From positions 1-5,658 of the forward strand of contig JAYRER010000013.1 of NCBI GenBank assembly GCA_041908795.1: DNA of 5,658 nt, given 5' to 3'. Shown one piece after another: positions 1 to 5,145 of this stretch (position 1 is its first letter; the number at the start of each line of letters is the position of its first letter). Position numbers and translations under genes: made by a program. Below the pieces are notes generated by a model that ran no database searches, was not told where the DNA came from, and was given only the letters and a program-made list of their open reading frames with translations. Origin of the DNA: CAYLHB01 sp041908795 (GTDB taxonomy: Bacteria; Patescibacteriota; Minisyncoccia; Phycocordibacterales; UBA12088).

Positions 1-564
1 CAGGTTGTGGGAATCTTACTCGTTGTGAGCGCTGCTGTTTTGCTCGCTTCAAATACTACACTATCCTCACCCAACCACACGCGTGTGTCTGTGCTTATAT
101 TAGTGCTTTTGGCGAGCTTTACGTACTCATTCAGTAACGTATTGTTCAAATATGGTGCGGTGGATATTGATTTTGCAACTGCCCTTCTGTGGGAACACCT
201 CGGATCACTCATAGCAGCGCTTGGAATTATTATTCTTTCGCCATCAGGCGCAAGAACCTTTGTGAAATCACTCTACACAAACAGCACCAAAGTGTTTGCT
301 CTCAACTTCACAAATGAAGGAGTAACACTTGTTGGAAACATTTTATTTTCATATGCGTTACTGATCGGTCCTGTGGCATTGGTACAAACTATGAATGTTG
401 CGCATCCTATGTTGATGTTTCTCGGTGGTATCCTATTTACACTCTTTGCACCTAGACTCATATCCGAGGATATCGAAAAACAAGTGTTGATTCGCAAAAC
501 GATTGCTCTGGGGGTAGTAACGTGTGGATTGGTTCTACTATACCAATATGGAACTGGTGGGTAA
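1..564 (+). CDS. EamA/DMT-superfamily-like membrane protein, C-terminal part (5' end outside window)
   Basis: The reading frame is open from the first base, so the gene begins upstream; the in-frame GTG at 7 lies inside a membrane helix and is unlikely to be the true start. About 187 residues are visible and stop at TAA 562-564. They contain about six hydrophobic segments, roughly at nt 10-50, 85-145, 193-240, 320-375, 400-450 and 496-546. The pattern fits the second half of an EamA-type permease: a short loop with SNVLFKYGA after the second visible helix, the helix NILFSYALLIGPVALVQ, then HPMLMFLGGILFTLF, and a last helix just before the end. EamA proteins are usually ten-helix inner-membrane carriers for metabolites or amino acids, but the substrate cannot be read from sequence. 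The family call rests on topology and residue pattern, not on a diagnostic motif; another multi-pass membrane protein is possible. Confidence 0.65.
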   Translation, partial: QVVGILLVVSAAVLLASNTTLSSPNHTRVSVLILVLLASFTYSFSNVLFKYGAVDIDFATALLWEHLGSLIAALGIIILSPSGARTFVKSLYTNSTKVFALNFTNEGVTLVGNILFSYALLIGPVALVQTMNVAHPMLMFLGGILFTLFAPRLISEDIEKQVLIRKTIALGVVTCGLVLLYQYGTGG

Positions 565-567
565 GGA

Positions 568-586
568 GTTGGTGTGGGTAACCAAC
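568..586 (+). repeat. short inverted repeat after the EamA-like gene
   Basis: GTTGGT (568-573) and ACCAAC (581-586) form a perfect 6-bp stem with a 7-nt loop, just behind the stop of the membrane protein gene. No run of T follows, so it is not a standard intrinsic terminator. It may be a weak terminator or mRNA 3'-end structure, or chance. Confidence 0.3.
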
Positions 587-615
587 GTGACAAAAGTTGC
601 ACAGAGTGTATTGAT
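587..615 (+). promoter_or_regulatory. weak candidate promoter for the three-gene signalling unit
   Basis: GTGACA (587-592) matches the -35 consensus at five of six positions. The region 16-18 bp downstream (TATTGAT, 609-615) only roughly resembles a -10. It sits in the sole gap (565-625) before the unit starting at GTG 626, so a promoter is expected here if the unit is not read through from upstream, but the -10 match is poor. Confidence 0.2.
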
Positions 616-625
616 GTAGGTACGT

Positions 626-1000
626 GTGATTACACCTGCTAGCTCTAATACTTCGCTCATAATTGTGGAACTCGTCTCCATACTATCTTTGTTTGTGGTG
701 CTGTACGTTGGATATACGTGCTATGTTGTTGATCATGCGTATGAAATTCGTTTTGTAGCTGAGTGCAATCCTGAGTACGAGCGGTGTTTTTTGGATGAAT
801 GCGCAAGCGGCGATACGAGTTGTTATCCCTACAAATACCAATTTGTTAGGGTAGCGAGCATGCGTGCGTGCCCACCAGAGGGTTGTGCGGAGCTAGTGTG
901 TGAAAATGATAGTGGTTGTACGACACTTTATTGTAGTGAAGCTTCACTAGAATTCTTAGGAGAAGAGTATACCAAGTGTGTTGGACATGATACCAAGTGA
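626..1000 (+). CDS. small membrane-anchored cysteine-rich protein, unknown function
   Basis: The protein has 124 residues. An in-frame TAG at 617-619 leaves GTG 626 as the earliest usable start; no clear ribosome binding site precedes it. Residues about 11-33 form one hydrophobic helix, followed by a mostly acidic polar domain of about 90 residues. Eleven cysteines are present (32, 47, 54, 59, 66, 82, 87, 92, 98, 103, 118), ten of them in the polar domain. That density suggests a disulfide-stabilised domain outside the membrane; metal binding is an alternative, but no regular CxxC pairs are seen. I do not recognise the family. Its TGA stop overlaps the GTG of the next gene (GTGA, 997-1000), and a histidine kinase follows, so it may act with a sensory system at the cell envelope. 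That role is inference from position only. Confidence 0.75.
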   Translation: MITPASSNTSLIIVELVSILSLFVVLYVGYTCYVVDHAYEIRFVAECNPEYERCFLDECASGDTSCYPYKYQFVRVASMRACPPEGCAELVCENDSGCTTLYCSEASLEFLGEEYTKCVGHDTK

Positions 1001-1773
1001 CTTTTATGGAACAAGTAAAACAATCGGTGGCGCAAGTATACACACCTCTTGAAGATGCCCTACGAGAACTTGAACGACGCCGTGCAGACAGGTCAATTAT
1101 GCAGCGCATGGATAGTTTTTTTAGTAAACTTGGGGTTCCATTCATTGATCTTGCGCCAGCGTTTGTTTTCTGTCGTGATATTATTACACCCAATCATGAG
1201 TATGAACGTGTGCGTGAACTCGCCACCTCACTGCCACTAGCCTTATTTGAGTTTGATGCGAAGTTTGTAGCGGCAAATAATGATAGTTACCATCTTTGCA
1301 GGCTGCGCTTCGATAGCAATTCTGGCAACGGATCTGAGTGTCTGCGAATCGTTGACTTCAATGCGTATGAAGGTAAATATTTTTCAGAAATACAAACGGT
1401 GAACGGAATACTTCTGCACTCGTTCCATCACAAAATGCTTGATTATATGTTTCCCAATACGAGCAATTCAATTCGTGACATCACAACATGGTTTCTTGTG
1501 ACGCGCGAACTTTCGCCACACTACTACTTCCATTTTTTAGCGCTCTTTTTGACGCATGGCATCCTTCTTGAAAACTATGTGGTGGAACAGGCGTCTGAAG
1601 CGGACTTCTTTTTTCAACGAATGCTACCGAGTTTTTTGATGTGCGAACAGGAGTTCGGTCTTCGCCCTCTGATAGTGCCACCATTACCCCTGGAACTTGA
1701 GGAGTCGAACCATTGGGTAACATATACGCACGACATAATGGATTTTGCTACACAACAAATGCATGTTGCATAA
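997..1773 (+). CDS. conserved-type hypothetical protein upstream of histidine kinase
   Basis: The protein has 258 residues and I do not recognise a domain. GTG 997 overlaps the previous stop by 4 bp; ATG 1006, three codons later, is an alternative. There is no signal peptide. The N-terminus (about 15-45) is charged and probably helical (PLEDALRELERRRADRS). The middle (about 85-135) looks like beta strands, with RIVDFNAYEGKYF. The second half is aromatic and His-rich: H141, H144 and H145 in HSFHHKMLDY, then H175, H179 and H187 around HYYFHFLALFLTHG. That last stretch (about 176-192) is hydrophobic enough to be a buried or membrane-touching helix. The cluster could bind metal or form an active site, but no known motif fits. 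The end overlaps the kinase gene by about 11 bp, so the two are probably translated in a coupled way and may work together. Confidence 0.75.
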   Translation: MTFMEQVKQSVAQVYTPLEDALRELERRRADRSIMQRMDSFFSKLGVPFIDLAPAFVFCRDIITPNHEYERVRELATSLPLALFEFDAKFVAANNDSYHLCRLRFDSNSGNGSECLRIVDFNAYEGKYFSEIQTVNGILLHSFHHKMLDYMFPNTSNSIRDITTWFLVTRELSPHYYFHFLALFLTHGILLENYVVEQASEADFFFQRMLPSFLMCEQEFGLRPLIVPPLPLELEESNHWVTYTHDIMDFATQQMHVA

Positions 1774-3469
1774 TTCGGTAACTTTTAACACGGTTGAAAA
1801 TATTGCGTACTGTGAAGCCTACGTACGTGATGTTACGTCGCTTATATTGTATACACACATACCTGTTGCAGCCTTTGCACTACTATTTGGTCTTTTTGTA
1901 ATTTGGTATGGAAAAAATAAGGCGTCTACACACACGTTTTTTTATTTATTACTCTTTTTTTCTTTGTGGATAATGTTGGATTTGATAATTTGGTTCTCAT
2001 ACGCGAGAAGTTCCTACCTGATGTTAGCCTGGTCATTGATTGAATTGGTGAGTCTTTTCATGTTCTTTTATTCGTGGTTGTTTGTGTATTCACTTCGTAC
2101 CGGTCACGCGCCCTCAAGGCGTGCTCTATTGCTTGCTTTGCTACCTTTACTTCCAGTTGCCGCACTTTCTGCCACGTCTTACAATCTGCTGAACTTTGAC
2201 GCCACTGAATGTGTCGCGGTGGAAAATGCGTCATTCGGCATATTTATCCTACTGTTGAAAGCTCTATATGTATTGCTCATTCTGCGTGAAATTACACTTG
2301 ACCTGAGGGAAGTGGGTTCAAAACACAAACTTCAACCTCTACTCGTGGTAACATTTCTCCTGTTCTTGGTTGTACACACCGGTGCGGGTTTCCTCGGAGG
2401 GCTCTTAGATAACTATAAATTGGAATCGTACAGTCTCCTGTTGTTACTGATATTCCTCGCCATCGTGACCTATCAAGTAATAAGCGGTAAGTTGTTTGAA
2501 GTGAAGGTTGCGGCTGTTCACTTACTGGTCATCATCCTGGTCCTGCTTATACTTGCCCAGTTTCTTTTCATACGAAATCCCACAAACAAAATACTCACGG
2601 GATTTACAGCTTTCATTGCAACAATATTTGGAGCATTTCTCATCCGTACCTACACACGCGAACAAGAAATCCGCAGACAAGGTGAGCAACTCGCGCGCTA
2701 TCTCGCGAATGCAAATGCGCGTTTGCGCGAACTCGACCGCGCGAAGACGGAATTTGTCTCGCTTGCCTCACACCAGCTGCGCGGTCCTATCACCGCCATG
2801 CAGGGCTACGCGTCCATCATGCTTGAGGGCACCTATGGAGCGGTGCCTGAGTACTTTAAAACTCCACTCACCCGCGTATTTGAGTCGAGTCGCCACCTCG
2901 CCATAATGGTGGACGATTTCCTCAATGTGACCCGTATTGAGCAAGGGAGAATGAAGTACGCGCAAGACCGCATCAACTTCGATAAGCTTGCCCACACCAC
3001 CGTCGAAGAGCTCCAAGTGATGGGACGCGAGAAAGGACTTATATTTTCCTATGAACAGCTGGGCGATTTACCGTGCGAGGTGATTGGCGATGAGGGCAAG
3101 CTCAAGCAGGTAATCTCAAATATTATTGACAATGCGATCAAGTATACGAAGGCTGGAAGTATACAAATCACTGTGACGGGCAGTCGCGAAAAAAATACTG
3201 TTGAGCTTGCGGTGAAAGACACTGGAGTTGGTATTCCAATTGAAGACCAACAACAGCTGTTCCAAAAGTTCGCTCGTGCAAGCAATGCAAACACCTCAAA
3301 TGTTTACGGCACGGGGTTGGGTCTCTACGTGGTAAAGGAAATGGTGAAAGCGCATGGGGGAATGGTTGATCTCACGAGTCCCGGGGCAGGGGCAGGTACC
3401 ACATTTATCGTCACTCTCCCCATGGCTCCTCCTTCTGAGCACCACAAGGCAAGAACGTTTGATATATAA
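1763..3469 (+). CDS. multi-pass membrane sensor histidine kinase (HisKA + HATPase_c)
   Basis: From ATG 1763 the protein has 568 residues; TTG 1745, six codons upstream, is the alternative. About nine membrane helices lie at 28-50, 57-79, 85-111, 120-140, 158-176, 190-213, 222-240, 249-270 and 276-296, followed by a charged, probably coiled-coil linker (297-330). The kinase core then follows in normal order: H-box SHQLRGP with phospho-accepting H337, N-box NIIDNAIKYT (N457), G1 box DTGVGIP (486-492), F-box LFQKFARA (from 499) and G2 box GTGLGLYV (from 516). It should autophosphorylate H337 and pass phosphate to a response regulator, but none is encoded in the window. The membrane part is not a recognised PAS, HAMP or Cache sensor; it broadly resembles 7TM-type kinase input domains. 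The H-box has Gln and Gly where HELRTP-type kinases have Glu and Thr. The kinase half is visibly richer in G and C than the membrane half, perhaps only through Phe/Leu codons. Confidence 0.93.
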   Translation: MLHNSVTFNTVENIAYCEAYVRDVTSLILYTHIPVAAFALLFGLFVIWYGKNKASTHTFFYLLLFFSLWIMLDLIIWFSYARSSYLMLAWSLIELVSLFMFFYSWLFVYSLRTGHAPSRRALLLALLPLLPVAALSATSYNLLNFDATECVAVENASFGIFILLLKALYVLLILREITLDLREVGSKHKLQPLLVVTFLLFLVVHTGAGFLGGLLDNYKLESYSLLLLLIFLAIVTYQVISGKLFEVKVAAVHLLVIILVLLILAQFLFIRNPTNKILTGFTAFIATIFGAFLIRTYTREQEIRRQGEQLARYLANANARLRELDRAKTEFVSLASHQLRGPITAMQGYASIMLEGTYGAVPEYFKTPLTRVFESSRHLAIMVDDFLNVTRIEQGRMKYAQDRINFDKLAHTTVEELQVMGREKGLIFSYEQLGDLPCEVIGDEGKLKQVISNIIDNAIKYTKAGSIQITVTGSREKNTVELAVKDTGVGIPIEDQQQLFQKFARASNANTSNVYGTGLGLYVVKEMVKAHGGMVDLTSPGAGAGTTFIVTLPMAPPSEHHKARTFDI

Positions 3470-3487
3470 ACAAATCTGTAGTATAAT
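3459..3487 (+). promoter_or_regulatory. sigma-70-type promoter of rpsP
   Basis: TTGATA (3459-3464) and TATAAT (3482-3487) are separated by exactly 17 bp: five of six -35 positions and a perfect -10. The -35 lies within the last codons of the histidine kinase gene. Transcription would start near 3494, giving a leader of about 60 nt before the rpsP ATG. The match is the best promoter in the window and fits a highly expressed ribosomal protein gene. Confidence 0.75.
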
Positions 3488-3513
3488 GTAAACAATCGAA
3501 TCTGATACATGGT

Positions 3514-3525
3514 TTCGTTGACGAA
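3514..3525 (+). other. small hairpin in the rpsP leader
   Basis: TTCG (3514-3517) and CGAA (3522-3525) enclose TTGA, giving a short stem-loop in the untranslated leader about 30 nt before ATG. Four base pairs is too little to claim regulation. The rest of the leader shows no clear Shine-Dalgarno sequence. Confidence 0.2.
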
Positions 3526-3554
3526 CACACGACACTCTGGTAAAGTACCGCGAC

Positions 3555-3911
3555 ATGCTTACATTACGACTTCAAAGAATAGGCCGCAGAAACCATGCCG
3601 CATTTAGGCTTGTTGCTACGGAATCTTCCACAGGGCCCAAAAGTGCGAAACATGTGGAGATGCTGGGTCACTATGATCCCCACAAGAACAGCGCCACCCT
3701 TAATAGTGAGCGGATTGTTTATTGGCTCAAAAACGGTGCACAAGCGTCTGACACGGTCCATAATTTGCTTGTGACGTATAAAGTTTTGGAGGGACCCAAA
3801 CGAGCAAGACGTATGAAGAAAGTTGAAGGAAAAGCAGAATCTGAAGACACTGTGGGTGCGCCAAAACAATCTGCCGGGACTTCAGGGGAGGTAGTTGCAA
3901 ACGAAGTCTAG
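3555..3911 (+). CDS. rpsP: 30S ribosomal protein S16
   Basis: The protein has 118 residues. The first 80 match the S16 family closely: start MLTLRLQRIGRRNHAAFRLV, then TGPKSAKHVEMLGHYDPH (about 26-43) and the signature SERIVYWLKNGAQASDTVHNLL (about 51-72, shown here in outline). S16 is an assembly protein of the small subunit that binds 16S rRNA in the body of the 30S particle. Most S16 proteins are about 80-90 residues; here a basic stretch PKRARRMKKV (81-90) is followed by a low-complexity, Glu/Ser/Ala/Gly/Val-rich tail (91-118). The usual partners rimM, trmD and rplS are not adjacent. The gene has its own promoter 67 bp upstream and no strong Shine-Dalgarno before ATG 3555. The start is secure because it matches the family N-terminus exactly. 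Confidence 0.97.
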   Translation: MLTLRLQRIGRRNHAAFRLVATESSTGPKSAKHVEMLGHYDPHKNSATLNSERIVYWLKNGAQASDTVHNLLVTYKVLEGPKRARRMKKVEGKAESEDTVGAPKQSAGTSGEVVANEV

Positions 3912-3912
3912 T

Positions 3913-3939
3913 ATACAACACCGTCTGGGGGTGGTGTAT
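3913..3939 (+). repeat. imperfect hairpin between rpsP and the PEBP gene
   Basis: ATACAACACC (3913-3922) and GGTGGTGTAT (3930-3939) pair over ten positions with one A-G mismatch, around a 7-nt loop (GTCTGGG). It begins directly behind the rpsP stop codon. No T run follows, so it is not a classical intrinsic terminator; it could protect the rpsP mRNA 3' end or weaken read-through. Its right arm overlaps the -10-like TATGAT at 3937-3942. Confidence 0.45.
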
Positions 3940-3947
3940 GATATATA
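3937..3947 (+). promoter_or_regulatory. candidate -10 element giving a leaderless PEBP-gene transcript
   Basis: TATGAT (3937-3942), or the overlapping TATATA (3942-3947) preceded by TGA as an extended -10, lies 9 or 4 nt before ATG 3952. No convincing -35 is found. Initiation 6-8 nt downstream of the -10 would fall at or next to the start codon, so the transcript would have almost no leader. Confidence 0.4.
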
Positions 3948-3951
3948 CGGC

Positions 3952-4560
3952 ATGAAAGCCGCGTTTTTTCTACATTCGATTGGACTTTGTATTCTTTTTG
4001 GAGCACTCATGTACGCATTATCAGAACCAGGTACCCCGAATGAGTCGCGCTGGCAATCAAGTAGTGAGAGTAGGATGGAACGTATGCCGCTCTCAATTCA
4101 AAGCGCATCCTTCTCACATGAGGGATTCATCCCTGCACGTCATACCTGCGACGGCCTCGACAGCTCCCCATCCCTTACCGTACAAGGCATCCCAGCACAA
4201 GCTGTTTCGCTTACACTTATTGTGAAAGACCCCGATGTGCCGCGCGAAATTCGTAACGATGGCACATGGTACCATTGGGTACGGTTCAACATTCCTACGC
4301 GCTCACTCGACACGCTTGAGGTGGGGGATGGTGAAGATGTTGGCGGCACAAAGGGCGTGGGAACCGGCGGCGACCTTGCGTACGAAGGCCCTTGTCCACC
4401 TGGGGGCGAGCACCGCTACTTTTTCAAACTCTACGCGCTCGACACCATACTCGACATTCCCGAGGGAGTAGATGCGGTAACAGTCGAACGAGCGCTTGAA
4501 GGTCATGTGCTTGGGGATGCAACACTCATGGGACGCTATGAACGAACACTTGCACAATAA
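3952..4560 (+). CDS. PEBP-family protein (YbhB/YbcL, Raf kinase inhibitor-like) with N-terminal signal or anchor
   Basis: From ATG 3952 the protein has 202 residues; an in-frame extension further upstream would run back into rpsP and is not needed. Residues 1-24 are a hydrophobic signal peptide or anchor (AFFLHSIGLCILFGALMYAL), then a polar linker to about 45. The rest is a complete bacterial PEBP domain: CDG at 66-68, DPDVP at 93-97, WYHWVRFNIP with H108, and GPCPPGGEHRY at 146-156, which together line the anion-binding pocket of the family. C66 and C148 could form a disulfide if exported. Bacterial members bind small anionic ligands, but their physiological role is poorly known and none can be assigned here. 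The C66 region and pocket residues are intact, so it is probably functional. It overlaps the next gene by 23 bp. Confidence 0.93.
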   Translation: MKAAFFLHSIGLCILFGALMYALSEPGTPNESRWQSSSESRMERMPLSIQSASFSHEGFIPARHTCDGLDSSPSLTVQGIPAQAVSLTLIVKDPDVPREIRNDGTWYHWVRFNIPTRSLDTLEVGDGEDVGGTKGVGTGGDLAYEGPCPPGGEHRYFFKLYALDTILDIPEGVDAVTVERALEGHVLGDATLMGRYERTLAQ

Positions 4561-4789
4561 CGAGGTTGTGCGAGTGTTCGTGACTGCCGGTGCCCGCAAA
4601 GAACGTGTTTCGCGTGCCGGTCGCCGCTACGAAATTGCTGTCCGAGAGAAGGCCGAGCATGGTGCGGCGAACACCCGTGTGCGTACACTTCTTGCACTTA
4701 CACTCGGTGTACCGGAGCAATCGGTGATACTTGTGCGCGGAAATACCACTCCCACAAAGCACTACCGTGTGCTATACTCGACGGCATGA
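4538..4789 (+). CDS. DUF167 / YggU (UPF0235) family protein
   Basis: The protein has 83 residues from ATG 4538. GTG 4568, ten codons later, is an alternative that would remove the 23-bp overlap with the PEBP gene; ATG 4496 would add an unrelated 14-residue stretch. A weak GGGA lies 4-7 nt before ATG 4538. The family pattern is clear: a first strand VVRVFVTAGARKERV, then YEIAVREKAEHGAANTRV (about 31-48; canonical GKAN is GAAN here), a helix LLALTLGV, and ILVRGNTTPTKHYRVL (about 64-79), which matches the terminal strand, glycine turn and lysine of DUF167. The biochemical function of the family is not established. Its TGA overlaps the ATG of the hibernation factor gene (ATGA, 4786-4789), so translation of the two is probably coupled. 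Confidence 0.88.
   Translation: MNEHLHNNEVVRVFVTAGARKERVSRAGRRYEIAVREKAEHGAANTRVRTLLALTLGVPEQSVILVRGNTTPTKHYRVLYSTA
4770..4778 (+). promoter_or_regulatory. extended -10 giving a leaderless HPF transcript
   Basis: TGCTATACT (4770-4778) is an extended -10 (TGn plus TATACT, five of six) ending 7 nt before ATG 4786. A transcript would begin at or very near the A of the start codon. It lies inside the last codons of the DUF167 gene, so the hibernation factor could be made both from the upstream operon and from its own promoter. No good -35 is seen, which is common for extended -10 promoters. Confidence 0.5.
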
Positions 4790-5145
4790 AAACAAACATC
4801 AAGTTTACCAACACGGCGCATGATGAATCGCTCAAAGAGTATGCACTTCTCAAAGTGGAGGCGTTCGGAAAGCTTGTGAGTGAGCAGGTATTCGAGGGGG
4901 CGGTGTGCACTATTGAGTTTAGAAAATCTGCACACCACAAAAAGGGGGACGTCTGCTACGCGGAGGCGACACTGCGCGCGAATGGAAAAACGTACCGGTC
5001 ATCAAAAGAGGAACCTACACTGAGGAAGGCGATCGACAAGGTGAAGGACGATATCCTGCGAGAACTACGCATCGACAAGAAGGCGGTACATAGTGAGCGA
5101 ATCCGTGGCGCAAGTGAGATAAAAAAACATATTCGCGAAATCTAG
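4786..5145 (+). CDS. short ribosome hibernation promoting factor (HPF/RaiA family)
   Basis: The protein has 119 residues, the length of the short HPF/YfiA class, without the C-terminal dimerisation domain of long HPF. Family features appear in order: strand MKTNIKFTNTAHDESLKEYA with the helix start at about 13, a strand around CTIEFRKS (41-48), the loop HHKKGDVCYAEATLR (50-64), GKTYRSSKEE (67-76) and the helix LRKAIDKVKDDILREL (79-94). The tail to 119 is basic. Such proteins bind the 30S decoding region and silence ribosomes in slow growth or stress. The start is fixed by homology and by the ATGA overlap with the DUF167 gene. Its TAG stop overlaps the stop of the convergent fmt gene by 4 bp. 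Whether it is functionally HPF or RaiA (pY) cannot be decided. Confidence 0.92.
   Translation: MKTNIKFTNTAHDESLKEYALLKVEAFGKLVSEQVFEGAVCTIEFRKSAHHKKGDVCYAEATLRANGKTYRSSKEEPTLRKAIDKVKDDILRELRIDKKAVHSERIRGASEIKKHIREI

Noticed and set aside
273..602. Open frame on the minus strand opposite the EamA-like gene
   Set aside because: It lies opposite a convincing membrane protein frame, has no family resemblance, and crosses the gap before the next gene only by chance.
998..1000. Recoding of UGA as glycine, as in some CPR groups
   Set aside because: UGA ends two genes at normal overlap junctions (998-1000 and 4787-4789) and no in-frame UGA interrupts the recognised proteins.
2640..3420. G+C-richer kinase half as a sign of domain transfer
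   Set aside because: The membrane half is rich in Phe, Leu and Ile codons, which lowers G+C by itself; without codon statistics transfer cannot be claimed.
3296..3911. Minus-strand open frames opposite the kinase end and rpsP
   Set aside because: They lie opposite strongly recognised genes and a good forward promoter, and their translations show no domain.
3952..4010. Lipoprotein signal in the PEBP protein (Cys in SIGLC)
   Set aside because: The residue before Cys is Leu rather than Gly, Ala or Ser, and the Cys lies in the middle of the hydrophobic stretch, so a lipobox does not fit.
5121..5141. T7 run on the minus strand (5127-5121) just after the fmt stop, as an intrinsic terminator
   Set aside because: The bases before it (TTCGCGAA) cannot form a stem of more than three pairs with a real loop.
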